DNA of 39,014 nucleotides, from the NCBI GenBank assembly GCA_937890335.1, contig CALBXO010000670.1, positions 1 through 39,014 on the forward strand, given 5' to 3'. The stretch comes from an uncultured Pseudomonadota bacterium. GTDB lineage: Bacteria > Myxococcota_A > Bradymonadia > Bradymonadales > GCA-2716585. Of this stretch, positions 1 to 9,148 are shown piece by piece. A model generated the notes under the pieces. That model saw only the letters and a program-made list of their open reading frames with translations. It was not told where the DNA came from and ran no database searches. Both the position numbers and the translations under genes were made by a program. Positions within the stretch are counted from its first letter, which is position 1. Each line of letters opens with the position of its first letter.

Positions 1-424
1 CGGTGATAGTCGATCAGCAGGTAGGCCCCGGCGTCCGGGTCCACCAGCATCGCGCCCGCGCCAAAAAGGCTCCCGGCGAAGAAGATCGCCGTACTGAAGG
101 CGATGGCCCGGATCTCGCTGCGAACCAGCCGCGGATAATCCACCGCAAAAAAGCGCCACAGCCGCCCCAGTCCAAAGCGCTTGGTGGCGTAGATGTGCGC
201 GTACGCCCGCCCGACCAGACCGTTGAGGTAGCCGAGCAGCTCCGGATTGCCGGTCAGCGACCGCGCGCGCACCAGATCGCTGGACACGGACCGGTAGAGA
301 TTCGCGAACTCGCGGGCGTCGTCGACGTCCAGCCCCCCCAAACCCGAGCCGTCGATCTGCACGAGCAGAGCCTCGAGCCGGCGCCAGGTGGGCTGTTTGT
401 CGTGAATGAAGGCGTTGACGTCCA
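1..424 (-). CDS. SpoIIM/DUF95-family membrane protein (partial, 3' end beyond window)
   Basis: The reading frame opens with ATG at 424 and runs off the left edge, giving about 141 residues (MDVNAFIHDKQPTWRRLEAL...). The start lies 5 bases after the DUF58 stop and has an AGGA ribosome site. The N-terminal pattern of an aromatic/basic 'PTWRRLE' motif, a helical region with 'LYRSVSSDLVRAR', 'YLNGLVGRAYAHIY', and then a first membrane segment near residues 110-130 is characteristic of the stage II sporulation protein M family. In non-sporulating bacteria these genes sit beside MoxR and DUF58 genes, as here. The role in such hosts is not established. It is probably an integral inner-membrane component working with the MoxR/DUF58 module. 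The truncation is only the window boundary. Confidence 0.85.
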
Positions 425-429
425 TGGTC

Positions 430-1983
430 CTACAGCAGCTGCCTGCGCTTCAGATCGACATACGCGTTGATGGTGTCCACCGAGATGTCCTCCGGTGGCC
501 GATCGATGACGTGGGCGCCCAGCCGGGTCAGCTCACTTTTGAGAATCTCGCGCTCGCGCAGAAGCTCGGTCGCCACCGCGCGATCAAACACACCGTCCAC
601 GTCCTCCGGCACCTGGTGGCGCACCGCTTGAAGATGACTGTCCGCCATCGTCACACACAGCGGCAGGTGCCGCGGCAACAACAGGCGCGTGTAGTCCACG
701 AGCGGCCGCGAGTGGTGCTCGTCGTGCAAATCCGTGAACAGCGCGACCAGGCTGCGCTTTCGCACGCGTCCCAGCAGGAACGTCACGAACGCCTCGTAGT
801 CCACGTGGCACAGGTCGCTCTCGATGGCGTAGAGCGACTGGAGGATGCGCCGGTACTGCGCCCTTCCCTTGCCCGGCGCGAGAAACGTCCGGACGCCGTC
901 CGCGAAGACAATGAGGCCCACGCGGTCGTCGCCCTTGATGGCCGTGTACGCCAGCAGCAGCGCCGCGTTGATCGCGTGGTCGAGCTTGCTCAACTCGCCA
1001 GTCCTGGACGCCATCAGGCGCCCGGCGTCGATGCAGATCACCACATTCTGGCTGCGCTCGGCCTCGTAGACCATCGTGATCGGCTTGCGCCGGCGCGCCG
1101 ACGCCTTCCAGTTGATGTCCCGGTAGCTGTCGCCGGCGACGTAGTCCCGAAGCTTTTCGAACTCGCCACCACCGCCCTCGCGCCGGACGCTCTTGAGTCC
1201 CAGCATCTGCAGATCCGACAGCCGCGACGCCAGCCCCAGCTGTTTGACGCTCTGCACGTTCGGGTAGACCTTCGCGACCTCGCGGGCGGGCTGCACCATA
1301 TGCAGCGTCGCCAGCTTCAAGCCCGACTCGACGCGCACCTGGATGTCGTCAAAGCGGTAGTCGCCACGGCGGATCGGCGTGACCATATAGGTGACCTGAC
1401 GCCGCGACCCCGGGGCCAGCTCCACGCCGGGACCGACGCCACCGCCAGGCGTCAACTCGCGCGCGAGGCGTCGGCGCAGGCCCTCGGTGCCTTTGCCCTG
1501 TTCCTTCTCCGCCGTGACATCCCGATCTTCGTCAAAGATCCAGCGGTGCTGAGAGCGACGGCGGCCCAGCTCCAGCAAGCGCGGGCGCAGCGGCCGGTCG
1601 AGGACCAGCTCGTCGTTGGTGCCGATGTCGTCGCCAGCGGCCTCAAATTCCCCGGGATAGCCATCGCGGACCCACACGCGGACCGACTCGCGCCCATGGT
1701 TCTCCAGCGTCAGGGTCACCGGGTTGTCCGCGCCCACCGACAGACGCGGCGAACGGCTGCGCGTCACGACGACCTTGTGCCGCCGCAGGTTCATGTAATC
1801 AAACGCCAGGCCGGCCAGCAGCGTCACATCAAACGCGATGACCAGGTACAGGACATCCCACCAGAACGGCGCGGCGATCAGCGGCACCATGCCCAGCCCA
1901 GCCAGCAGCAAAAGCCGCTTGCCCGGCAGGCATCGCACCCGCGTCGGACGCTCTGCGTCCGTTGCCGTGGCCGCCTCCGACAT
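430..1983 (-). CDS. DUF58 domain protein (vWA-like, MoxR partner)
   Basis: This 517-residue protein starts at ATG 1983, which shares its A with the stop of the MoxR gene (TGATG), so translation is probably coupled. Two hydrophobic segments lie at about residues 23-40 and 43-62. The DUF58 signature sits at about 274-300 (EFEKLRDYVAGDSYRDINWK). A von Willebrand A-like fold follows from about 313 (VVICIDAGRLMA), where the usual DxSxS metal site is DAGRLM, a form common in this family. A charged insertion at about 130-195 interrupts the N-terminal beta-rich part. DUF58 proteins pair with MoxR AAA+ ATPases in presumed chaperone or maturation systems at the membrane. A longer frame extends upstream to 2163, but it overlaps the conserved MoxR C-terminus and has no family-like sequence. 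Confidence 0.93.
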   Translation of the reverse strand: MSEAATATDAERPTRVRCLPGKRLLLLAGLGMVPLIAAPFWWDVLYLVIAFDVTLLAGLAFDYMNLRRHKVVVTRSRSPRLSVGADNPVTLTLENHGRESVRVWVRDGYPGEFEAAGDDIGTNDELVLDRPLRPRLLELGRRRSQHRWIFDEDRDVTAEKEQGKGTEGLRRRLARELTPGGGVGPGVELAPGSRRQVTYMVTPIRRGDYRFDDIQVRVESGLKLATLHMVQPAREVAKVYPNVQSVKQLGLASRLSDLQMLGLKSVRREGGGGEFEKLRDYVAGDSYRDINWKASARRRKPITMVYEAERSQNVVICIDAGRLMASRTGELSKLDHAINAALLLAYTAIKGDDRVGLIVFADGVRTFLAPGKGRAQYRRILQSLYAIESDLCHVDYEAFVTFLLGRVRKRSLVALFTDLHDEHHSRPLVDYTRLLLPRHLPLCVTMADSHLQAVRHQVPEDVDGVFDRAVATELLREREILKSELTRLGAHVIDRPPEDISVDTINAYVDLKRRQLL

Positions 1984-3002
1984 CAGCGGGGGACCTCCAC
2001 GGTGGCCAGGATCTGCCCGATGACCTCTTCGGTTGTGATGCCGTCGATCTCCACCTCTGGCTCGAGGATCAGGCGATGGCGAAGCACGGGATAGGCCATG
2101 AACTTCACGTCGTCGGGCGTGATGAAATCGCGCCCGCGCAACGCCGCCACGACCTTGGCGCATTTGAGCAGGTTGATCGACGCGCGCGGGCCGCCGCCGA
2201 GCAACAACGACGGCGACTGCCGCGTGGCGTGCACGACCCGGCGAATGTAGCTGACCATCGACGCCTCCGCGTGCACGGACTCCTGCGCCAGCACGCGCAT
2301 GCGCTCGATGTCAGCGGCCGTCAGGATCGGTTGCACACCGGCCGCAGCGATGTCGTGAGGGTCGAACCCGCGGTCGAATTTGTGGAGAATCTCGTCCTCC
2401 TCTTCCGCCGTCGGGTAGGGCACCTTGACCTTCAGCAGGAACCGGTCCAGCTGCGCTTCGGGCAGCGGGTAGGTCCCCTCGCTCTCCACCGGATTCTGCG
2501 TGGCACACACCATGAACAGCGGGCCCAGGTCGTGGCGCTGCCCATCGATGGACACCGTGCGCTCCTCCATGGCCTCCAACAGGGCCGACTGCGTCTTGGC
2601 CGGCGCACGGTTGATCTCGTCGGCCAGGCACAGGTCGGTAAAAATCGGTCCCCGAGTCAGGTGAAACTTCTGATGCTGAAAGTCGAAGACGTTCGTGCCC
2701 TGGATGTCGCTGGGCATGAGGTCCGGCGTGAACTGAATCCGCTTGAAGTCAGCCTGAATCACGTGGCCCAGAGTCTTGACCATGAGCGTTTTGGCCACCC
2801 CCGGCACCCCTTCGAGCAGGACATGGCCCCGCGCAAGCAGCGCGACGAACAGGTGTTCGAGGATGGCGTCCTGCCCGACGATCACCTTGCCCATCTCCGC
2901 GATGACGCGCTCGCGCACGTCCTGCAACGCCTTGAGCGGCGAATGCTCCGGCGTCTCCCCCAGCTCCTGGGCTGTCTTGGGCTCAAGCGGTGTGTCGGTC
3001 AT
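1983..3002 (-). CDS. MoxR-family AAA+ ATPase
   Basis: This 339-residue protein has a complete AAA+ core. Walker A GVPGVAKT is at 65-72, Walker B LCLADEI at 124-130, sensor 1 ATQNP at 167-171, and the EAQLDRF arginine-finger segment at 182-188, followed by the C-terminal lid domain. This is the APE2220/MRP-type MoxR seen with DUF58 genes. Such ATPases are thought to act as chaperones that insert metals or assemble vWA-domain partners, here most likely the DUF58 protein encoded directly downstream. The ATG overlaps the TGA of the DUF4350 gene by four bases (ATGA), and the stop overlaps the DUF58 start. Family assignment is secure. The substrate is unknown. Confidence 0.96.
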   Translation of the reverse strand: MTDTPLEPKTAQELGETPEHSPLKALQDVRERVIAEMGKVIVGQDAILEHLFVALLARGHVLLEGVPGVAKTLMVKTLGHVIQADFKRIQFTPDLMPSDIQGTNVFDFQHQKFHLTRGPIFTDLCLADEINRAPAKTQSALLEAMEERTVSIDGQRHDLGPLFMVCATQNPVESEGTYPLPEAQLDRFLLKVKVPYPTAEEEDEILHKFDRGFDPHDIAAAGVQPILTAADIERMRVLAQESVHAEASMVSYIRRVVHATRQSPSLLLGGGPRASINLLKCAKVVAALRGRDFITPDDVKFMAYPVLRHRLILEPEVEIDGITTEEVIGQILATVEVPR

Positions 3003-4333
3003 ACCCTCCCTCCGGTCATGGACTCAGTGAAACTCGCGATCCTGTTCGTGAGATCGATCAGCGCACGGTCGCGCACCCGCCTGCCGGATAGCAACGCCCC
3101 AGCCTCAGCACGGAGCGTCGCGTGGCGCTCGGCCACCTCGATGTGCCCCTCGGCGGTGAGTGCCCGCGCCAGCGCATCGCCGGCCAGGCCGGGTCGCATT
3201 CGATGGTGGTCCACCAGCCGGCGATCCAGGTCGTCCAGCATCACCGCGACTGCGTGGCTGGCGTGCCCGCCGCGGCGGTAGATGTGACTCATCGCCTTGA
3301 GGTAGTCGCCGCTGCCGCGCATCTCCTCCTCGTAGAGAGGAAGCGGAAACCCAAAGCGCTGCTGCACGCGCCACCCGATGACGAGCAGCAGGAAGCCGAG
3401 CTGGCAGACGACCACCCAGAGGCTGCTGTCGCGCAGGTACCCGGCCAGCGATCGGTCGTTGGCAAAGCCATGGTGGTACTCGTCAAACCACAGGCCGGCC
3501 TGCGGGTCGCCCCCACCGCGGTGGGCACCGAGTAGTTGCGCCAGCATCACCGCGTTGTCCTCGCGCGAGAGTCCGGCGTTTGTGGCGGGCCATGTGGACC
3601 GCAGGACGACAAAGCGCCCAGCGCCGACGGCGACCTGAGCAGCCACCACATCCCCGGCGTCGGTGACGATCAGCGGCGCATAGCCTGTAATGCCCTCGGT
3701 GACCTCCGTATTGCCCGTGTTGAAGGACATGAACCGGACCTCGGGTGTCCGCTGTCCTACCTCGACCGTCCGAACACCCGAAAACACTCCCGACGCCGCA
3801 GCTGTCGGGGTTCCCAGGATGGTCTCCGGCGGCCAGCTCCGCGCCGCCTCCGGCTCCTCGTCTCCGCCGCGGCGCCCGGCGGGCCCGTCGTCGTCGTCCC
3901 CGAGACCCTCCCACCAGCGCGGGCCCTGGTTGCCGGACAGGGCAAAGGCTTTCACCAATTCGGGCTCCGTCTCCGCGATCAGGACAAACGTATTCCCCTG
4001 CTCGACCCATCTGCGGATGGCCTCCACCTCCTTGTCCGTGAAGGCAGACTCCACAAACAGGAAACTCAGCAGCGAGCCCCCGCTGGCGCGCGGCGCAATC
4101 GAGACCAGGGTCCCGGACTCGGGGATCACTTCCAGGTTGTGGGTGACGCGGCCCGGCTGGAGCTCGAGCCGCTCGGCCAGAGCGTAGAGGGCACGCCCTC
4201 CCTCAGGGGCTGCGCTGAAGGTGGACAGACGGGTGGTGAACTGCGAGCGCCGCGTCGCCTCGCTGGACAGGAACCCGACGGCGGCGACGACCAGCACGAC
4301 GACGATGACGATGAGCACAAACCGGCTCTTCAT
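2999..4333 (-). CDS. DUF4350-domain membrane protein
   Basis: This 444-residue protein starts at ATG 4333, overlapping the DUF4129 stop as ATGA. The upstream extension to 4423 lies inside the DUF4129 coding region and is rejected. An N-terminal membrane segment (about 4-25) is followed by a periplasmic region with 'EGGRALYALAERL' and 'GTLVSIAPRA', where the DUF4350 fold (related to glutamine-amidotransferase/GldG-like domains) is expected. It also has the acidic patch LGDDDDG and 'WFDEYHHGF'. A second membrane helix (SLWVVVCQLGFLLLVIGWRV) leads to a C-terminal helical cytoplasmic tail with 'GDYLKAMSHIYRRGGH'. DUF4350 genes are standard members of MoxR-DUF58-DUF4129 operons. The molecular role is unknown. 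Confidence 0.85.
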   Translation of the reverse strand: MKSRFVLIVIVVVLVVAAVGFLSSEATRRSQFTTRLSTFSAAPEGGRALYALAERLELQPGRVTHNLEVIPESGTLVSIAPRASGGSLLSFLFVESAFTDKEVEAIRRWVEQGNTFVLIAETEPELVKAFALSGNQGPRWWEGLGDDDDGPAGRRGGDEEPEAARSWPPETILGTPTAAASGVFSGVRTVEVGQRTPEVRFMSFNTGNTEVTEGITGYAPLIVTDAGDVVAAQVAVGAGRFVVLRSTWPATNAGLSREDNAVMLAQLLGAHRGGGDPQAGLWFDEYHHGFANDRSLAGYLRDSSLWVVVCQLGFLLLVIGWRVQQRFGFPLPLYEEEMRGSGDYLKAMSHIYRRGGHASHAVAVMLDDLDRRLVDHHRMRPGLAGDALARALTAEGHIEVAERHATLRAEAGALLSGRRVRDRALIDLTNRIASFTESMTGGRV

Positions 4334-6483
4334 ACGTCCCTCCCGCTGTCGGACGACACCGCGCGGGCCCAGGCCAGGCAGCGCTCGAACATTGTGCGGT
4401 CCGCGTCGCGTTCGCCGTACCACACGAGATCAAAAACGCCGGTCAACAGGCGGAAAGCCTCCAGAGGTGACGCGTCCGCGACCCGACGACGGCGCAGCTT
4501 GGTGCGCAGCTCCGTCTCGTACTCCCAATTCGTCTTGGACTCGTCGTACGCGATCAGCTGGCGGCGGTGCAGTGCCACCAGCAGCGCCAGGTACAGACTG
4601 CGGATGGCCATCCTGTAGTCGCCACCGTCCGCCAGGCGCACGGCGCGCGTCTGCCAATCCTCCGGCGTGAACGCCAGCGCGTCCTCCTCTCCCGGCTTCT
4701 CCAACTCGATGGCTGCCGATGTGATGGGCTGCCCGGCAGGGGTCGCGCCCCGCGACTGAAAGCGGCGGAGCACGGCGAGCAACAAGAGCCCGATCGCGAC
4801 TGCCACGAGCACAATCGCCAGGATCTTGAAAATCTCTCCCTGCAGCTCGAAGTTCGGCGCATCAATGCCCGACGGCTCCACCGGGTTTGCCTTGTTCCAC
4901 TCGCCGGCGTTGCAACAGGCTTCCCGGTCTTCCCGGTCGGGCTTGTCCCATTTCCGACGGCGCAGATTGACCCCTGGCCGCTCGCGGTCCACCTCCTTGG
5001 AGGCGAGGTCGACGAACTCCTCCTGCTGGAGAATCCTGGCGAGCTCCAACTCGACATCCTGCGCCGAGATCACCTCACGGTCGGGAGCCGAACGCGGGCC
5101 AGCCAGGATCGCGTCAAGGCGCAGGCGCGCGCGATCGCGGTCGTCCCCCCAGGTGTTGCGCACGTCCGCAACGCCTTCGCGCACGTCGCGCCAGAAGACG
5201 ACCTCGCCGTCGGTCTGCGCGCCTTCCTCGCGAGCGACCACATAGGACTGAAGTTCCTGGAGGTCGTTCCACCCGTACTCATTGGTCTCGGACAGCAATT
5301 GGCGCGCGTGGCGCACGTCGCCGTCGAAGTCACCCTGGTGATCGACGACCTCCTCTCCCATGAGGCCGCCCTGCGCGTGCGCGCCCGGGTTCCCCACTGC
5401 GAAGGACGCCGCCAGCGTCGCGGCCAGCAGCAGACCGAGCGTCGCCCGATCACCATTCGCGCTGGGGTTGGGCCTGGAGGACCCGGCCAACCTGCGCTTA
5501 CCGCCACCGCCGCGCTTCACCGCGGCGAGCATGCCCCTGAGGTCCAGGGCGTCGCGCCGGACGCGACCGTCCACCCAGAGGTACGCGCCGGAGATCTGCG
5601 CGATGGGCTCCATCAGGCAGGCGGACAACAGCAGCAAGGTCCAAAACCAGAGACCATTGGTGAGGCTGAAGAACTGCTGCCAATAGCTCACATCCACATC
5701 GAAGAGGGCGTCGGACAGGGTCAGCAGCAAGCCGACGAAAAGGTGCAGGTTGATGCCGAGCAGCACGAAGAGAAACCCCAGCAGGTAGCTCAGTCCAATG
5801 CCGCGCGCCATGGTCTCGGAGCCCTTTTTCGCCTTCTGCCCCGGAGCGGACAGAGCAGCCGCGGGCATCATCTGCATCATGAGCCCCGACACAAACGCGG
5901 CACCTGAGGCACACAGGATCAACGATGTGATTCCCACCGCGTAGAGGACAAACTGCTCCATGTCGGGATCGGCCCGGATGGCAAAAACAACGACGGCGAT
6001 CGGGGCAATCCACACCAGAGTGGTGCGTACCAGACCTGCAAAGAGCACGTGAAGGCCGCGCTCGGCAGCCTCGGCAATCAGTCCCCACGCGGTCAGCTCC
6101 GGCAGGCCCGCGCGACTCGCCGCCGGCAGCGCACCGCGTCGCAAGACCTCCACCGCCCCGCGGTTCATGGCGGCACCGCAGACGGCTCTCCAGCCGAGCA
6201 GGAATGGCAGCGCGAGCGCCGCCAGCAGCACGAGATAATCGTATTCGTAGGTGGTCGCGAAGAGGCGACGCACGCTCGACAGGTACTCCAGCACCAGCAG
6301 GGTGCCGCCGAGCGGCAGCAGCCCGAGCAGCGTCAGCGACACGAACAGCGCGGCGTTGTGCCGCCAGGCAGACGCCGCCTCGTCCACCAGCTCCGGCACA
6401 GAAAACAAGCGGAAACCCAACGTGGCGTCGGCGCTGTGCGCGTCGCCATCCTCTGACCAGGGTTTGTCGTTCGGGCCTACCAC
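4330..6483 (-). CDS. Polytopic membrane protein fused to DUF4129 domain
   Basis: The proposed start is GTG 6483, which overlaps the stop of the upstream B-box gene (GTGGTAG). An in-frame ATG at 6558 would sit inside that gene. The product is about 717 residues. The N-terminal third holds about six hydrophobic helices and resembles generic integral membrane modules. A signal-peptide-like stretch at about 347-371, ending AHA-Q, begins a periplasmic charged region. A further helix (about 545-570) leads to the C-terminal DUF4129 domain, with 'LADGGDYRMAIRSLYLALL' and 'VFDLVWYGERDAD'. DUF4129 is a recurrent partner of MoxR/DUF58 genes and is possibly linked to transglutaminase-like modules. The fusion to a large polytopic N-terminus is less usual. 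No clear Shine-Dalgarno precedes the GTG, so the start is the least certain part. Confidence 0.8.
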   Translation of the reverse strand: MVGPNDKPWSEDGDAHSADATLGFRLFSVPELVDEAASAWRHNAALFVSLTLLGLLPLGGTLLVLEYLSSVRRLFATTYEYDYLVLLAALALPFLLGWRAVCGAAMNRGAVEVLRRGALPAASRAGLPELTAWGLIAEAAERGLHVLFAGLVRTTLVWIAPIAVVVFAIRADPDMEQFVLYAVGITSLILCASGAAFVSGLMMQMMPAAALSAPGQKAKKGSETMARGIGLSYLLGFLFVLLGINLHLFVGLLLTLSDALFDVDVSYWQQFFSLTNGLWFWTLLLLSACLMEPIAQISGAYLWVDGRVRRDALDLRGMLAAVKRGGGGKRRLAGSSRPNPSANGDRATLGLLLAATLAASFAVGNPGAHAQGGLMGEEVVDHQGDFDGDVRHARQLLSETNEYGWNDLQELQSYVVAREEGAQTDGEVVFWRDVREGVADVRNTWGDDRDRARLRLDAILAGPRSAPDREVISAQDVELELARILQQEEFVDLASKEVDRERPGVNLRRRKWDKPDREDREACCNAGEWNKANPVEPSGIDAPNFELQGEIFKILAIVLVAVAIGLLLLAVLRRFQSRGATPAGQPITSAAIELEKPGEEDALAFTPEDWQTRAVRLADGGDYRMAIRSLYLALLVALHRRQLIAYDESKTNWEYETELRTKLRRRRVADASPLEAFRLLTGVFDLVWYGERDADRTMFERCLAWARAVSSDSGRDV

Positions 6484-6749
6484 AGCAACAACATATGAAA
6501 GATCGCGTACCCGACGGACATGATCAGGACGACACTGCTGACGACCCCAAACCACCACAACGCGCGGCTCGGGCCCGCGATTTGGCCTTCATCGGCGTCG
6601 CGTCGCAGCTCGGCCACACACACAGCGCAATGGTTGATGCCATCGAACTTCGTGCTGCACTCGGTGCAGACCACCGTGCCACATTTGACGCAGATGCCGA
6701 CCCCAGGCCGCGCCGGGTGGTATTGGCAGGTCGTTTGGGTTGCGACCAT
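6477..6749 (-). CDS. B-box-type zinc-finger small membrane protein
   Basis: This 90-residue protein starts at ATG 6749, 9 bases after an AGGA ribosome site. The N-terminus carries a B-box-like metal cluster, C-x2-H followed by C-x2-C, C-x2-C and C-x2-C pairs (CQYHP, CVKCG, CTEC, CAVC). One C-terminal membrane helix follows (ALWWFGVVSSVVLIMSVGYAIF). B-box zinc fingers of this kind occur in bacteria fused to rhomboid or other membrane domains and probably bind zinc. It is the first gene of the MoxR operon and overlaps the next start. A longer frame to 6905 enters the divergent intergenic space and has no conserved sequence. A small zinc-binding adaptor at the inner membrane is an inference. Confidence 0.8.
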   Translation of the reverse strand: MVATQTTCQYHPARPGVGICVKCGTVVCTECSTKFDGINHCAVCVAELRRDADEGQIAGPSRALWWFGVVSSVVLIMSVGYAIFHMLLLW

Positions 6750-6906
6750 AGGCGCGCATCCTACCAAAGGCGTCGACCCCAAGGCCAGCGGCCGACGCCG
6801 GCGCCCCACACCCGCGCCGAAGCCGGTCCCGACGAGGGAGCGCGCAGACCCAACTTGCGCGCGCACGGGTTGTAAATGGTGCACCCGGGGTTTAGTTCTA
6901 CCCACG
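6750..6906. other. Divergent intergenic region between MoxR operon and PPC/coaBC operon
   Basis: This 157-bp stretch separates two divergent operons and must hold promoters for both. On the minus strand a TAGGAT hexamer lies about 8 bases before the B-box ATG, but I find no convincing -35 at the right distance. On the plus strand an AT-richer patch (TTGTAAAT near 6870-6877) stands out from the GC-rich background, without a well-spaced pair of hexamers. I see no gene, repeat or terminator. Confidence 0.5.
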
Positions 6907-7938
6907 ATGAACTACGCTACTTCACGCCACCTCCGTCGTCTGCTTGGTCGCCTGACCCGCGGCGAGAACCTCGTCGCCTCCATCGAACACATCTGCCGAA
7001 AGGAACAAGTCCGGGCAGGCACGGTGCGCGCAGTGGGTATCCTCCAGAAAGTCGAGCTTCAGACCTACGAGGCAGGCAAGGGGTACCAGACCACAATGCA
7101 GGCCGAGGGCACCTTCGAGTTGATCGCTCTGACCGGCACGATCTCCACGCTGGGAGATCAAGTGATCCTCAACAGCTACGTGCAGGTCGGCTTTCAGCAG
7201 CTCGCAGGCCAGCAATTGTTGGGCGGGCGGCTGTTCGAGGCCAGCGCGGTCAGCGTGGAATTCGTCATCGAGGCCGCCGACGACATTGTCCTCGAACGAA
7301 GACTCGAGGAGCGCCTCGGGTTGCCGATCCTCAACCGGATCGAGACCCTCAGCGGCGAATCGATGATGGACCGCGTGGAGGAGCCGGCGGCGACCACCCC
7401 TGCACCGGCTGCGCAGCCGGCCGCGGCCGCCCGGGAGGTTCCAGAGCCAGCCGTCGTCGCAACGCCTCAACGCAGGACGGCGCCGACCCCCAGTGAGGCG
7501 CCAAAGCCCGCGGCCTCGGCCCCCGCACCGCGCGCACAGGCCCCGGCGACCTCGGTCTCTTCGGACGGCACGGTCGGGACCGCCAGCGATCCCCAGGTGG
7601 TTCGCCGTCCGTCGTGGGGCGACGCGGTCGAGTACTCCAAGACCAAGAAGGCCCAGAAGAAGATGGGGGTCCCCGCAGCGTCCAGCGTCGACAAGTCGTC
7701 AGCCAATCTCGACATCGTCGTCGAATGGGGCGACGAACCCGAGATCAAGATGGGCGACATGCTCGAACACGCGCATTTTGGCCTCTGCAAAGTGCTCAAG
7801 ATCGAGGAGGACAACTACATCCGCGTCCGGAAGGCCAACCGGAAGGTCGTAGACATCAAGCTGGCTGTCTGTGAGATCACAGCCGCTGGAACCCACGACG
7901 GAAAGCCCTTGTTCAACTGCAAGATCAAGAGGCCCTGA
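6907..7938 (+). CDS. PPC/DUF296-like N-terminal domain protein with extra conserved C-terminus
   Basis: This 343-residue protein starts at ATG 6907. An upstream in-frame extension would run through the divergent promoter region and is rejected. Residues about 10-145 match the PPC (plant and prokaryote conserved, DUF296) fold, with 'GENLVASIEHICRKEQVRAGTVRAVG', 'FELIALTGTIS', 'SYVQVGFQQLAGQQLLGGRL' and 'AVSVEFVIEA'. The metal-binding histidines usual in bacterial members (an HLH-type strand and a GGH turn) appear replaced here by YVQ and GGR. An Ala/Pro-rich linker (about 158-235) leads to a C-terminal domain (about 275-343: 'MGDMLEHAHFGLCKVLKIEEDNYIRVR') that I cannot name. PPC domains bind DNA as AT-hook fusions in plants. 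The bacterial role is unclear. The stop is one base before the coaBC start, so they are co-transcribed. Confidence 0.75.
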   Translation: MNYATSRHLRRLLGRLTRGENLVASIEHICRKEQVRAGTVRAVGILQKVELQTYEAGKGYQTTMQAEGTFELIALTGTISTLGDQVILNSYVQVGFQQLAGQQLLGGRLFEASAVSVEFVIEAADDIVLERRLEERLGLPILNRIETLSGESMMDRVEEPAATTPAPAAQPAAAAREVPEPAVVATPQRRTAPTPSEAPKPAASAPAPRAQAPATSVSSDGTVGTASDPQVVRRPSWGDAVEYSKTKKAQKKMGVPAASSVDKSSANLDIVVEWGDEPEIKMGDMLEHAHFGLCKVLKIEEDNYIRVRKANRKVVDIKLAVCEITAAGTHDGKPLFNCKIKRP

Positions 7939-7939
7939 C

Positions 7940-9148
7940 GTGCTGGTCGGCAAGAGGGTCCTGCTCGGCCTCACCGGCGGGATTGCCGCCTACAAGGGGC
8001 CGGCTCTCGTTCGGGCGCTGACCGCCGCCGGCGCGGAGGTGCGCGTCGTCACCACCCAGGCCGCCGAGCGGTTCGTGACGCCCATGAGCCTCCAGGCCGT
8101 GTCCGGCCACCCGGTGGCGTCGGACCTGTTCGATCCGGCGTTCGAACACGACATCGGACACATTGAGCTGGCCCGCTGGCCCGACATCATTCTGGTGGCT
8201 CCCGCCACCGCGAGTTTCCTCGCACGCACGCGCCACGGGCTGTGCGCGGACCTGCTCGGCACCGTGCTCTGCGCCACGACAGCCCCTGTCGTAATCGCCC
8301 CGGCGATGAACACGCAGATGTGGCTGCATCGCCCGGTGCAGGAGAACGTGCGGGCGCTGGCGTCGTGGGAGGGCTACCACATCGTAAGCCCGGACAGCGG
8401 CGAGCTGGCCTGCAGAGAGGTGGGTGCCGGGCGGCTGCCGGATCCACCCGTCCTGCTGGACGCGATCGTCGAGGCGCTCGGCGTCCGGCGAAACACTGCG
8501 CTGGCCGGACGGCGCGTGCTCGTCACGGCGGGACCCACCCGCGAGCCGCTCGACCCGGTGCGGTTCTTGAGCAACCACAGCAGCGGAAAGATGGGCTTTG
8601 CCTTCGCCGCTGAGGCCGCGTCGATGGGTGCGCACGTCACGCTGATTGCCGGGCCGGTCGCGCTGGCCACGCCGCGCGATGTGGAGAGGATCGATGTCGT
8701 CTGCGCCCAGGAGATGTTCGACGCGGTCATGGCCCGAGCGTCCACCACCGACATCGTGGTCAAGGCCGCCGCCGTTGCCGACTGGCGACCTGCGGCCCCA
8801 ACCGACCAGAAGAAGAAAAAGGTGGAGGGGACCCTCACCGTCGAGTTCGAGCGGACCCAGGACATTCTGGCGACTCTCGGAGCCATGACCGACAACCGGC
8901 CGATCCTCGTTGGGTTCGCCGCGGAGACGGAGAACATCGAGGCGTACGCCCGCGGAAAAATCACCGCCAAAAACCTCGACTACATCGTCGCCAACCAGGT
9001 CGGAGGGCCCCGCAGCACGTTTGGCGCCGACGACGCCGAGGTCCTCCTGATCGCGCGCGAGGGCGTCGCGACCGGCATTGGGCCCGCGGCAAAGCATCAG
9101 GTAGCCCGGACCGTTCTGGAGCTCGTCGCGGCGGAGACACAATCGTGA
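7940..9148 (+). CDS. coaBC: Bifunctional CoaBC (PPC decarboxylase / PPC synthetase)
   Basis: This 402-residue enzyme catalyses two steps of coenzyme A synthesis. The C-terminal CoaB domain couples 4'-phosphopantothenate to cysteine, and the N-terminal CoaC flavoprotein domain decarboxylates the product. The N-terminal half has '[14 protein letters not shown]', the active-site His in '[12 protein letters not shown]', 'PAMNTQMW', and '[15 protein letters not shown]' with the conserved Cys. The C-terminal half has '[27 protein letters not shown]', '[10 protein letters not shown]' and a Lys-rich loop (KKKK). The GTG start at 7940 is one base after the upstream stop and places [11 protein letters not shown] at the usual N-terminus. 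The stop overlaps the next gene (GTGA). Both domains look intact. Confidence 0.96.
   Translation: MLVGKRVLLGLTGGIAAYKGPALVRALTAAGAEVRVVTTQAAERFVTPMSLQAVSGHPVASDLFDPAFEHDIGHIELARWPDIILVAPATASFLARTRHGLCADLLGTVLCATTAPVVIAPAMNTQMWLHRPVQENVRALASWEGYHIVSPDSGELACREVGAGRLPDPPVLLDAIVEALGVRRNTALAGRRVLVTAGPTREPLDPVRFLSNHSSGKMGFAFAAEAASMGAHVTLIAGPVALATPRDVERIDVVCAQEMFDAVMARASTTDIVVKAAAVADWRPAAPTDQKKKKVEGTLTVEFERTQDILATLGAMTDNRPILVGFAAETENIEAYARGKITAKNLDYIVANQVGGPRSTFGADDAEVLLIAREGVATGIGPAAKHQVARTVLELVAAETQS

Noticed and set aside
406-3281. Long plus-strand frames opposite DUF58 and MoxR
   Set aside because: They mirror the conserved minus-strand genes and have Arg/His-rich composition typical of antisense shadows.
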